A stretch of DNA of 45,049 nucleotides from contig WELB01000010.1 in the NCBI GenBank assembly GCA_009602725.1, positions 332,684 through 377,732 of the forward strand. Reading direction: 5' to 3'. The position numbers were made by a program, and so were the translations under genes. How positions within the stretch are numbered: the first letter of the stretch is position 1; each line of letters begins with the position of its first letter. Shown one piece after another: positions 22,290-32,780 of this stretch. The notes below the pieces were generated by a model. It was not told where the DNA came from. It worked only from the letters and a program-made list of their open reading frames with translations, and did no database searches. The stretch is from Spirogloea muscicola (Eukaryota; Streptophyta; Zygnematophyceae; Spirogloeales; Spirogloeaceae).

Positions 22290-22400
22290 CACAGTCCATT
22301 CTTTTTTGGGCTGGTTTTGCCCCTCGTCTCTTTGGGCGAGCACTTCTTCTGTGAAGAGCCAGCCCGTAATATTTTGCCAGCCCCTCTTCTCTATGGCGAG
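22290..22400 (+). repeat. B-type hairpin repeats, compounded
   Basis: GGACACAGTCCATTC, TTTTTTGGGCTGG and TTTGGGCGAGCAC, then AGAGCCAGCCCGTAAT and GCCAGCCCCTCTTCTC with ATGGCGAGCAC. It looks like two units merged after insertion of one in another. Confidence 0.6.
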
Positions 22401-22459
22401 CACTTTCTTCTTTCTTCAATGGAGGAGAGCCTCGGCTACGGTGCTTCACCAAGTAGCCA

Positions 22460-23867
22460 CTAGCTCTGCTGAGTAGTTTGCGCTTCCTGGCCTACATACT
22501 GTCCATACCTCTCTCATACTCCCTCTCATACTTCTCTCTTGTCCATTCTTTGTGGGCTGGCCTTCACAGTCGTCGTTTCCTTCGGAAGGGCTTCTCATTC
22601 TTCACTAAGTGGTCATTCATAGTGGCCACTTGTTGTGGTGTCAACTGTAGTTTCGCGTAGCCAGGAGCTTTTCCCGATGACCTTGTCCGTTCTCTTTATG
22701 GGTCAAAAAGCACAGTCTCTCTTTCGATTGGGTTGGCCTTTCACAGCCACCGCCCTCTCCCCCTGTTCTGACATCTAGCATCTTCAGGCCCCTTTGTAGC
22801 TGCTAAATGCTTGTAGGCCCCTCCGAACCTTTGTCAAATATTCTTGGGCTGGATCGTCGCAGCCCTTGCCCCCAATTGCAGTGCCACTTCTTCCTGATTC
22901 TTTCATCTCGTCTTACCTGATGCTAAGAATTTCCAAGTCGCGGTTCTTGACATGAAGCTACTGAGTGGCTCTCCTTATAGCCACTTCTTTTGCTGGATTG
23001 TTGTCCTGGGCTTGGTGGGGCATACCTCTAGAATCTATCCTTTCTGTTGAGCAGCTGCCCTTCCACAGCTACCACCCTCGTCTTTGAATTTGGACTTTCC
23101 CATCCTGCAGTTGGCCCTACTGCACCTTGATGGAGCCTGTCGGACAACGATTTGCAACAGCCCATCGACTGACCGCCTTGCATAATAAGTGGGTTGTCTG
23201 TCCTTCCTACTGGGCTGACCTCGCTCAGCCAGCGCCCATAGCCACTCAAACTGTCTTCTTTCGCCCAACACCGTCGATGTTGTCCTGGCTTCTCCCAGCC
23301 TCCATCTCCTGTGCAGAGCGCAAGCCTTGAAGCTTTGTGAGGCTCAAGCCGCTTGCTGTTCCTCCTACAAAGTGGCAGACATTGCGAGCTGGCCGCTCAC
23401 AGTTGCTGCCCCTTGCATCCACTTCTATCTTCACTACCTGCCACCACTGTCACGCTTGATATCCACCTCCATCCAACATCAGAAGCAAATACAAGCATAT
23501 AAACACATAGGCAGACTTCCTCATAGTATCTCATATACATGCAACGGCTATCCAGTGTAACCAGCCAGGCTCGGACATTTATTGACTTACGTGACTCACA
23601 GCTACTGCTATATCTGGGCGATGCTCCTAAGATGTTATGCATCAGAGTTTCCATTGCTTGTTTGCAGGGTATGGATATCATTTCCTTCTCCTCCTTTGTT
23701 TGTCTGTGGGCAATCATATTTTGTAAAGTGGACGCCTGTGTCTAGAGGTTTGGAGATCGGCGGCGGCTCCCCTCCCTCGGGCTGGCGATTAGAAGTCCCT
23801 ACCCACCTCCCGCGTAGAAGTGTAGTGTGATATCGGCCGCTCTGGCCGGAGCCGCTTGTCCCTCTTG
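22460..23867. other. Repeat-derived spacer; no gene seen
   Basis: Contains degraded hairpin repeats at about 22530-22590, 22677-22760, 22785-22895 and 23205-23240. No reading frame with family features and no recognisable RNA gene was found. Confidence 0.5.
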
Positions 23868-24150
23868 CATAATACAGAATGCGGCTCTCACTTGGTTTGC
23901 AGCACTCGCAAGCATTGGCTCTTCATCAACGTGCAGGGCGCGCTCTAAGTCAGGCCTCCGGCTTTCGTGGCGGCGCTCCAGCTCCCCAAGTTAGCTTGTC
24001 GGATTTGTTTGTGCTCACCCCTGGGTACTGATGTCACCTTAGGCACCTTAGTTTAGGTCTCCGTATTATGTAGCCCAGTTTAGTTTGCCCTAGACTCTGC
24101 CTGAACGATGTATTGGCTTGAATTGGCCTCCATTTTCATGCGCCCCGCGC
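23868..24150 (+). mobile_element. LINE 3' end, family 1
   Basis: Nearly identical to 10507-10805: MRLSLGLQHSQALALHQRAG, SGFRGGAPAPQVSLSDLF and LTPGY-stop at about 24030, then the 3' UTR ending CATGCGCCCCGCGCGCCTTC. It is truncated to about 54 codons. It is followed without spacer by the family-2 fragment. Confidence 0.85.
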
Positions 24151-24159
24151 GCCTTCTCT

Positions 24160-24720
24160 CTTGTGGGTGTACAACCTGGCGGAGGCCCACGACCCTTGGT
24201 CGACGTGGTGGTGACGGAGGCGTACAAGAGTCCAGCATCGACACACATTGCTGGCCACGCAGTGGGAAGTGCAGAGCAGAGAAAGTTCCAACACTGCTCT
24301 CACCACCCCCGCAGTGATCACCTCCTACGAGCCGCAATTGACAACTTTGGCTGCATGGGTCCTCGCTTTTATACCCTAATTCAGAACGTGGCAATTCTAG
24401 GATATGCACCATGTGATGATATCGTCCAGCCCAGATGGGCATGCCGGCAGCATACTTGCATTCTTGCTGCGTCGTATGTCAGCCTGTTTGCAGCGAGCTC
24501 AGGCTCATGCTTTGCACCAGAAAGCTGGTCGAGCCTCAGCTGGTGGCACAAGGGCTTCTCGATTGCCGTCCATTATTCGGCATCAGTTAGCGACCTCTAT
24601 GTGCTGACTCGTGCTTAATGAGCGGGTCAGCTTATCAGCAGGTGTTGTACATCTGTCAATGTGCTTGCCTTTGTTCTTGGCCACATAGGCCCTCCATCAC
24701 TTTATACACACTCCAGTTTC
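24160..24720 (+). mobile_element. LINE fragment, family 2: endonuclease domain, frameshifted, with 3' UTR
   Basis: Reads GVQPGGGPRPLVDVVVTEAY, GHAVGSAEQRKFQH and DHLLRAAIDNFGCMGPRFYT, colinear with the nuclease and C-terminal part of the 8990-10812 element but strongly diverged. The frame shifts after about 24415 (ALHQKAGRAS appears in another frame) and ends SDLYVLTRA-stop at 24618. The UTR (GTGCTTGCCTTTGT ... GGCC) is shared with the copies at 24775, 30170 and 42300. Confidence 0.8.
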
Positions 24721-24774
24721 CTCTTGCGGGAGCTCTCGCAACTACTTGATTGCTTACGTGTTTCAGCGCTTTTT

Positions 24775-25130
24775 GGACCCCTCGGACCCTCCTTCAAAAC
24801 ATTGCCAATCTAGGCTACACACGTCGTGCAGATGTGTTTCCGGCTGAGATGGGCTTGCCAGCTGCATATCTGTCTTTCTTGCGACAACGAGTTTCGGCCT
24901 GTTTGCAGCGTGCTCAGGCAAATGCCTTGCACCAGAAAGCTGGACGAGCTCTGGTTGGTGGTAGAAGGGCTTCGTATCTGACATCTAGTATTCAGGCATC
25001 GATCAGCGACCTTCATGTTGTGACCCGTGGTTACTGAGCGGGTCAATCTGCTGTAGTCTATAGATGTGCTTGCCTGTGTACTTGGCCATGTGGCCCTCGT
25101 TTGTTTCAAATACACCAGATTTCCGGACCT
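24775..25130 (+). mobile_element. LINE fragment, family 2, C-terminal end plus 3' UTR
   Basis: An open frame from about 24790 gives LLQNIANLGYTRRADVFPAE, RVSACLQRAQANALHQKAGR and ISDLHVVTRGY-stop (25037), followed by the family-2 UTR (GAGCGGGTCAATCTGCTGTA). A hairpin-repeat core lies directly downstream at about 25130-25200. Confidence 0.8.
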
Positions 25131-25418
25131 TGCCGACTCTTTTCGGGCTGGCTTTTCACAAGAAGAATGTGCTCGCCCATTTTCACAGCCCTCGCCCGTA
25201 TTGGATGTTTAATGTCCCGGCCGCTTCCGCTGGCTTGCTTGGGCCTCCCTCTCACTCCATGCGCACCGTGCGCCTTCCTTCCTAAATAACCTTAACCCCT
25301 TCTTTGCTGTTTTTTTCTTTGTTGTTCTTAAGCAGTGTACAGGCTTACTCTAGCTCCTCTTTCATTTCGTAAGCACCCCGCGCCTGCACATCCCGCGTCG
25401 CGGCCGCCGCCTTCAGCG

Positions 25419-26985
25419 ATGGCGCGCGGCGCGCTCGCCAGGCGCCTGGCGCGGGCCCTGCTCGCGACTGGCGAGGGCGGCGGCAACCGCTGCGGTTGCC
25501 GCGGCGCCGGCATCGGCGGCAGCAGCAGCGGCAGCTCACCTGGCTCCCGATGGCTGAGCTCCATGGCTTCTGCCAGCACCCGGAGCCGCCAGCACGCCTC
25601 TGCTCTGTCTCAGCAGCGATTGCTCTGGACCTCATTGGCGGCAGGTACGACAATGGTAGCCAGAAGCAGATACTCCGCTATTCTTAAGGATGGGAAAGCC
25701 TCAGTCACTGTAGCAGTGCCGTCGATGCGAGTCACAGGTCATAGATAAGGCATACTCGGGGGTGCTACGTGCGATAAGAGGCCTGTTGGACAATCAATTC
25801 CTCCATTGCCCCCTGTCATTGTGAGTGACTCACGTTGATGCAAATTTCAGAGGCTGCTGTTACCATATTGCAGGGGCCGTGCAGAGGTCAATGTTAGCTG
25901 GTCATGGCAACGTGCAACGAGGAGATAGGCACCACTTCTCCTCGGATATCAGCGAGTTACCCAATGTCGAGGACCCGGAAATTAGAAAGGCTCTTAGCCA
26001 GCTGCTTGCGGCTACATGGTCAGATATAGACGAGGCTACGCAGGCTCTGGTAGCAAAGGCACTTGCCAAGCACAGCAGGTATACATAAGCTTTAGAAGGC
26101 GGACATCTGTGCATTCAACGATGATGTTGTACCCGAAAGCTGCAGTGTCCATACTCTTGCTTGGTGTCCAAGTTTAAGAAGAAACTGTTCCTGTTTAAAG
26201 TCAGATAAGCTGAGCAGCCTTTGTGGATATTGCAGTGACGATCTTGGAAAGGAGGCTTTGGCATCAGCATGGAGATCTGCTGAGGCATCAGAAACGTTCA
26301 TAGAGAAGCTGGAACACATACGCTTGGAGCTGGATGAATTGAGCGGTGGCAAATTCGCTGGGGAGGTGTGGACCATGGACCTCAAGCCTAGCTGCAATGG
26401 CTGTCTTCACTGAATCTCCAAAATCGATTGTACTTTCCGCAGCAACTGAAAATTGCTTTTTTCTTTTGACTACCGTGCTTGGCTGCAGAATGTAGGCGCA
26501 ATGCCCTCACATCTTGATAAGGTGTTGTCAGCGGTGTTGAAGCGCTATAATGCCTACATAGAATCTTTCAGTGAGGAGGAGACATGGTTGAAGAAGAAGG
26601 CTGAGCAAGAGCTTGGAACTACAATGAATCACCTGAAGCAGCGATTCAATGGCATGGGGGCTGATTGGAGCAAGGTGAGTAGTTGTAGTGTGGACTTGCT
26701 TAGGTGTTGTTCCCTGTGGTCAGGCTCGTGTCTTGAACAGGTACTGATTAGCTCCAAAACACAGTGATGTACAGTGCATCTATGTGCCTGTTGAAGACAG
26801 TCAAAGTGCCTCTTGAAGTTGTGGATGTGTTACAATATGTTCATACCAATCCAGGTCCTGGCCATACACGCTTGTCAATGTTGTTGTGCCCTGCAGGAAA
26901 CTGACTCAGCATTGAGACTTGTGAACAGTTGAGTGTCTTGGGCACATCTGGACTTGCTGGCTCGTATGTTGAGCGAAGAACGTAG
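25419..26985 (+). CDS. SDH5: Succinate dehydrogenase subunit 5, mitochondrial (plant-type complex II subunit)
   Basis: Five exons join in phase: 25419-25644, 25874-26078, 26236-26365, 26489-26674 and 26929-26985 (stop TAG), giving 267 residues. The N-terminus (MARGALARRLARALLATG, then Ser/Arg-rich) is a typical mitochondrial presequence. The mature part is helical and matches the SDH5 pattern as I recall it: LPNVEDPEIRKALSQLL; ALASAWRSAEASETFIEKLE; MPSHLDKVLSAVLKRYNAYI; KKKAEQELGTTMNHLKQR; and the terminal LGTSGLAGSYVERR. SDH5 is a small accessory subunit of complex II known from plants and green algae; its biochemical role is not settled. Start chosen as the first ATG giving the presequence. 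The last exon codes only 18 residues but carries the most diagnostic motif. Confidence 0.9.
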
Positions 26986-27405
26986 GCGTCTCCGATGGAG
27001 GTTGTAGTGGAGGTTACTCACCCAGCCCCAACTTGTGAATATTGTCATCGTTCTATTTCATGCCGGAATGTGAAAATCATCTTCAGTCCCCTAGGGTTCA
27101 CTTCGATATCCCCGCCGTGAGGTGTCACAAGCACATATCAGGGCAGGAAAATAAGGGCCCCACAGCAGTTTAGTAAGTCCAAGACGTGGGAACTAGAATC
27201 GTGCACATTGGTCAATTGGTACTTAATCCACTGCTGGCATGGCCGCCAGCTGAAGTCTTGAAGCATCTTCACCTTGTCCAGGCGTGAACCGGTACTATTA
27301 TGCCAGTTCACGCCTATAATCATGATGGACTACTAAGTGCATGATCTTGCTCCAATGTGAGCAATACAGAGAAGAAGATGTTTATACACAAAGCGGCCAA
27401 TCAGG
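26986..27405. other. Short spacer between convergent genes
   Basis: SDH5 (+) and the DNA glycosylase gene (-) converge here with about 420 bases between stop codons. An imperfect inverted repeat built on GGCGTGAAC is visible near 27280-27315. No gene seen. Confidence 0.55.
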
Positions 27406-29936
27406 TCACATGAGAATGCTATGTGCTGCCTCTGCTGCAGGCGGTGTCCATGGCGCGTTCGACGAGTCAAAGTCCAGCTTCCTCTTCGCACCGGCGCTTG
27501 AAGCTTGAGGGACTCGTCGTCTCAAGCTCGCCAAGCGTGTAGTGGTCTTGGACTCTGACACTAACTCGTCATCAGCAGATGCAGCTTGTCTGCAAGCACC
27601 CTCAGTCACGCCTGTGGCTGCAACAATCAGCACCTTGTCTTTGCTGGCCACTCTTGCTGCAGCCCTAAGGACTTTAGGACCTGCACCCTCCTGTGGCTCT
27701 TGTCCTGTCACGACTCCAATGACGCTTCTGCTATCTGTGATGACTTTGCCTTTGCTGCATCGCATGTTGTGGCCTGTGATGCGGCCAAACTCGGACTGCA
27801 CCATGCTGCTGAGGCGACCAAAGCACTTCTCATATTCAGCCCAGAGCTCCCACCTATGTGACATTAACAAAGACTAAGGTCAGCTGGAGCCAAAGGCATT
27901 TGAAGCCTTTTAGGTCGGCTATTCGTATCCGAGGCAAAGAGCATGTAAAGATCTGAGTATCAATTGAGTCAACAGCGTCAGGCGCACCAGTACGCTAAGA
28001 ATTGGTAAGGGGCAAAGCTGCTGTAAGCCTCCTTGGCCAATGTCTCCACGTTCGTCAGAGTGCAGTGCTTCATGCCTCGCACCTGGCAGCAGAAGCGCCA
28101 CATGAATAGAAAGATATTTCGTAATCACCTACTATTTTGTGGTACTGTGTGCATAAAGCTCCATCGACTGAGGAACCAACCTGCTGCAGATGTCGCACAG
28201 TCTCAGAATCGGCAGGGATGTTGGTGTAATCTCCAAGACATTGCAGGACATTGGCAGTTGAGAAGGGACCAAACCCTGGAACCTGCAAGATCTTCTGCTT
28301 CAGCTCTGGCAGAGGCAACACAGGCTGCCCTGCCAGACACTGGAGTGCTTGAAGATCCAGTTCTCCAGAATGAACGGACTTTGCAAATTGCAGTAGCCGC
28401 GTTGCACGATAGCCAAGCCCACATCTCTTGCTCAAGACCGAGGCATCCAAATTGGCTAGTTCGGCCGCCGTTGGGAACGCGCCCAGAATAGGCTCATTGG
28501 CAGACTGGCCCATGTTACTGAGATGATGTTTGGTCTCCTCGCCAGGTGTGAGTCTTTCGCCACTCCCGTTTTCTCCACTCACTTGCGCTGTCAGCTACAG
28601 CCAGCCTATTAGCTCAAGAGCCTCTGAGGTGCCTAGTCTAAGAGCTGCTCTCACTTATATGTGCAAGCGCTGAAAGATGACAAAACAAATTGGAATTGAA
28701 TTTTTGCGGGTTTTAGGTGTTGTGCAGATAATATTAGCATGTAACAAGCCGTCACCTTGTTTCAGAGTTATAAGAGCTGCTGCTCACCTTGATGTGCGGC
28801 CCCGTTGGATGCTGGACCCATGGACTTTCTTTTTGTGGCTTGCAAGTCGATGTATCCAAGTGGCAAACCTTCTAGCTCTGCTTGAAGCTCGCACAACTTC
28901 CGTGCCATTGACAGCGTGCGTCCCCACCTGCACTTTCAATGGATGGAATCTGCAGGCCATTTAGCAAAGGCAAACAATCATTGCACATTCTTTGCAGCTG
29001 TAGCTACAGGAGCTTTACTAAGTACATATTAAGAAAGCCTTTGTGTGCAGATATGCTTAAGCTGCTCCTACACCCGTTTCTGTTATCCACATACATGTCC
29101 TTGCTCACCCGCAATTGCATAGTAGAAGGGTTTTGACCATGTCTTCAAATAAGGATGGGGATCGGAAGAGCCGGCCAAAGTTTTCCTTCTTGGCCTTTGA
29201 ATGAAGTGCATGGAAACCTTGAATGGCAGCCTCCTCGTCTGGGTCAAAACGCAGCATCCTTACAATTTGCGCCTGAGATTTGTGCAGGGTCAGTTGGGAG
29301 AAAATCCAAGATTTATTGATCTTGTACAAGATGTGTCTACAGGACTCTGACATTCGTCAGCATCTCAGGTCAAGAAGGCGAAGCTATTGCTGCCTGTGTG
29401 GATAAGGATCCAGGGCAAGCAAGCTGTCTTCTGTCAGCTTTGCCGCAGCCCAACTCCAGCAGCTGCCTGCAAGTTATCTTCAACACTGCACGATAGATAG
29501 TTCTATCTAAGTTGGAACCAGTGTTACCCTGCAGTGCTTGGGCAGGCTGACGCACCTCCAGCACCACTCTGTCTGGGCTACTTAGCCCGTTGACGCCCCA
29601 CACAGACGCCTCCAGCCGCGCTGCTGGCTCGTCGTCGGCCAGGTCACCAACGTGACATGCGCAGTGGTCGCTGGGCGAGGTTTCAGAAGCAAGTCGAGCA
29701 CAACCTGGAGCACCCAGTCGCCGGCATTGCTGCGGCATGGAGATGACTACTATCGCCGAGCGGCCATCGGCCAGTCGCAGCGGCCGGGTCAATGTGGCGC
29801 CAGGCCTGCCGCTGTCCCCCGGCTGCGGTGGCGTCCAGATGTTGGGGGCCATCATGAAGAAGCCGTAGCTGCAGACCGCCTTCTGCAGGCAAAACCCTCT
29901 TGGCACCACAATGTCGAAGCACTGCGCAGTGGCCAT
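27406..29936 (-). CDS. HhH-GPD superfamily DNA glycosylase (plant-type)
   Basis: Six minus-strand exons join in phase: 29936-29556, 29272-29109, 28927-28788, 28587-28181, 28082-27988 and 27853-27406, giving 544 residues. Blocks: VVPRGFCLQKAVCSYGFFMM and APNIW at the N-terminus; AQIVRMLRFDPDEEAAIQGF; NFGRLFRSPSLFEDMVKTLL; LCNCGW joined across an intron to GRTLSMARKLCELQ; helix-hairpin-helix LQVPGFGPFSTANVLQCLG; the catalytic-Asp segment IPADSETVRHL; FAPYQFLAYW; and WELWAEYEKCFGRLSSM. No Lys is seen at the bifunctional-glycosylase position of the hairpin, so a monofunctional base-removing enzyme is expected. The C-terminal 130 residues or so are low-complexity. The family resembles uncharacterised plant HhH-GPD proteins; the substrate is unknown. 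ATG 29936 was chosen because frame upstream of about 29965 is antisense LINE. Confidence 0.92.
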
Positions 29937-29964
29937 GACGGGCGCCCTCGGAGGCGGATCACAG

Positions 29965-30068
29965 CGGCCTTTGGCAGAGCCCTCGCTGCTGCCTCTGGCT
30001 CTGACCAGGGGACCCACTTCCAGGAGCCTAGCATCTCTGATCTGCGGCTGCTTAGCAGGGATCACTGA
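29965..30068 (+). mobile_element. LINE tail (family 3-like) at the 5' edge of the glycosylase gene
   Basis: FGRALAAASGSDQGTHFQEP then SISDLRLLSRDH-stop (30066-30068). It is nearly identical to the minus-strand tail at 43755-43870. It begins about 30 bases upstream of the glycosylase ATG, in the opposite direction, and so replaces the immediate promoter or 5' UTR. Confidence 0.8.
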
Positions 30069-30169
30069 GTAATGCGTAGCTGCTCTGTCTCTTTGTGTGC
30101 TTGTTTTCTTTAGCGCTTCCCCTGGCCCCCTTCCCCTTGGCCTACATTTCTAATACACGATCTCTCCTT

Positions 30170-30395
30170 CTCAGGCTAGTGCCTTGCACCAGAAAGCTGG
30201 GCGAGCTCTAGTAGGTGGCAGAAGGGCTCCGTTCCTGGCATCTAGTATTCATGCATCGAGTAGTGACCTTTATGTTTTGACCCGTGGTTATTGAGCGGGT
30301 CAATCTGCTGTAGGTTATGTAGATTTTTAGATGTGCTTGCCTTTGTACCTGGCCATTTGGCCTACATTTCTTTCTAATACACGATCTCTTCCCCT
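30170..30395 (+). mobile_element. LINE fragment, family 2, last 40 codons plus 3' UTR
   Basis: QASALHQKAGRALVGGRRAP and SSDLYVLTRGY-stop at about 30294, followed by the family-2 UTR (GTGCTTGCCTTTGTACC). TTTCTAATACACGATCTC occurs on both sides (about 30148 and 30371), consistent with a direct duplication at insertion. Confidence 0.8.
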
Positions 30396-30404
30396 TCTCG
30401 TACT

Positions 30405-30600
30405 TTGTTCAATTTTTTTTGGGCTGGCTTTTCCAGCCCCTATCCTCAATGGGCGAGCACTTTCTTCTTTGTGGCGGATTCCTCTTCTTCAATGATGTCG
30501 ATGTGTAGCACAGACGCACTCAGGCTCCCTCAGACTTGGTCCATTCTTTTGGGCTGGCCTTTCCCAGCACAGAGGCTTCCGGCTGCACTCTCAACACCTA
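30405..30600 (+). repeat. B-type and A-type hairpin repeats
   Basis: B-type at about 30408-30470 (TTCAATTTTTTTTGGGCTGG ... AATGGGCGAGCAC). A-type 5' half at about 30510-30570 (CGCACTCAGGCTCCCTC, GACTTGGTCCATTC, TTTTGGGCTGGCC), diverging after CCCAGC. Confidence 0.65.
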
Positions 30601-30924
30601 GGACGTAACTGTGATGCGTTGTATTGCATCGCCCTTTCCGCAACTGCTGATGGCCTCTGTCCAACAACTGTAGCAGACGTGCAATGAGCGTCAGTGCCAG
30701 CTTCTTGGCTTGTCCCTTGATGGGGTCTTAATCTTCAGGTCTCCAAGAAGGCGATGGAGCTGAGGCCAGCTTCTCTTACGCCTGGCTGCCGCTGTAGACG
30801 TTGGCTGTCTTGAGAGAGAAAAGACTCGTCCAGTAGATGGCTGTGATTGACCAGCCCGAAAAGCAGAATGAATACTTCAGAGGGGCCAGAAAAGCGTTGA
30901 AGAAAGCCTTGAGAGAGCTAAATT

Positions 30925-31055
30925 GCGACTAGAGGGCGGAAAAGCGCAGCCCTGACGGCACCCGGAGGCAGCAGCCGAGGCTCGACCTGCACGCAAGTAG
31001 ACAGCAAATGCCAAGGATATTGCAAGGCGCACACTGTGCATAGTACTGAAGGATG
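30925..31055 (-). mobile_element. LINE tail, family 3, degenerate
   Basis: Minus strand: MHSVRLAISLAFAVYLRAGR, ASAAASGCRQG and SRNLALSRLSS. Colinear with the 19780-19983 tail; the terminal TRGY-stop is lost. Confidence 0.7.
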
Positions 31056-32780
31056 GAGGGGCCTGAGCGGCCGTCGTGCGCTGCGTGCCCTGCTTGTGTC
31101 CCATCTCACCACCGTTAGCTTGAGGCGTCGAACCTCGTTCGTGACCGGTCGGTCCCGCGCCACTTTCGCCACTTGGGCCACACTTTTCCAGTACACGCAA
31201 GTCCCCGCGCCTGCCCGACGGCCCAGCCTGGTCGAGCTAGCTCGGCGGGGGTGGGGGGCGAAGGCCGCGCCGTCCGCCGTCGCTCGGTGCGCCCGACGCC
31301 GCTCAACCTCAGTGTGCGCATACTCGCGCCGCCGCATCAGTCGCCCGATGGCGCCGTGCTGATCCAGCGGGCATCGCAGCACTGCTGAGCTCCTTCCGAT
31401 CGCTCGAGCACGCTGGGGTAGCCGTCAGCTCCTTGGCTTTTGGCTTGTGGCTTACTGCGGCAGCTGCGTGTCCGTCTCGAAGGTGACATCATGCTGAGGC
31501 CGCATAGTGCAGGCAGGAGACCCTGGAGGCTCCACTTGACCTCACGCCTTGCTCGTCTCAGCGCAGACAGCTCGGCAGAGTGCTTCTTCACCAAAGGCGC
31601 GCATTGCGTTGTGTTTATAAGTAGCCACGATGACCGTCTCCAAGCCTTGTTTCAAATAAGAGAGTGCGCCGACCTGAAACATAAGGTGCGACTGCAGCAA
31701 AATTTCTCACCTTTGCTGACACTTCACTGATTCAACAATGGCCTTGCCTCCTGCTCCGTTGACTTGCAAAATTTGTTAGGTGCAGGATGCATCAAAACAC
31801 TTGGCGACGTGAATTCATTCTACTCCTCTGCTGCCTAGCCTGAGAGGAACAGCTGCAGTCTGAGCAAAGCTCTACAAGGGGCGTACTCATGAAGGGCCGC
31901 AGTGCTTGACTGAGGTACTACGACATCAGCAGGTATCAACATGTTAAGCGGTACTCCATCAACAAGCAGCCCGTCTGCTTCTGCTGTCAGGTACTACTTT
32001 TTATTTCAAAGAGAATTAGGCGTGCAGTGGCTACTACTATCTCATATCATCAGCAAGCATTTACTAAGAGTATATGGCAATACCGGGAGTGTGTCTCGCA
32101 ACAAGTGCCCAGCCACAGGCCATTTGGATCACATTCATGTCCAACCGTTGAGCAAGCCAAAGCCAGGGCATTGACTCACTTAAATTGTTCACAAGGTCCT
32201 CTTCTGGCAATTTAGGGTCTTTCAGATAGGCAACCTGTTCCTTGAGTGCACCTGCCAGTATTCCTCAACCAATGCCCATAATTGTCAGTACTTCTTAGTG
32301 CACCTCCATAATGCTCAATATCAGGTCTATTGCACCAAGTGGTATGCTGCATGCACTCCTCCCTTCTGGTTTTGTGAGCAACAGATGGAGACTTGGCAAG
32401 GCATCCTCTTTGTGGCCACGAGTGAAAAAGTCAGGTGTGTCCCACTAACCGCAGTTGCCTACATTTGGCTGAGATAATTGACGTGGCAAGAAAGCAGAGA
32501 AGCAGAGTCTGTACCTGGGGAGACGATTGCAGCATCTTGCATCCTAAAAAGCACACCTTGAACAGCTCTTATGGGTCTCAGTGTCAATGGAACTGCTGGC
32601 GTTAGCTTGTGTCTCACCTTCTTTTTCACAGGTTTAAACACACATGCTTTGCAAGCTGAGTTCAGTCATTAAGTAAGATTTATACTTTCACGGCTAATGA
32701 CTTCCTTCATTTTTATCTAATGCATGTCCTATTTTGTCAGGTCAAGTGCAAGTGCTACGTTGTGATAGACAGGGGGTTAG
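31056..32780. other. Upstream region of the VDE-related gene; first exon(s) not resolved
   Basis: GC-rich until about 31600, then ordinary. Two plus-strand ATGs start transit-peptide-like reads: 31491 (MLRPHSAGRRPWRLHL, Arg/Ser-rich) and 31941 (MLSGTPSTSSPSASAV, Ser/Thr-rich, ending in an AG|GTACTA donor at 31991). The second would join in phase to an acceptor before 32781, but the intron would be about 790 bases, longer than others here. No other gene seen. Confidence 0.35.

Noticed and set aside
32734-32780. Acceptor at 32740 for the first VDE-related exon
   Set aside because: Its phase does not fit the upstream transit-peptide candidate at 31941; the acceptor before 32781 fits better, though unproven.
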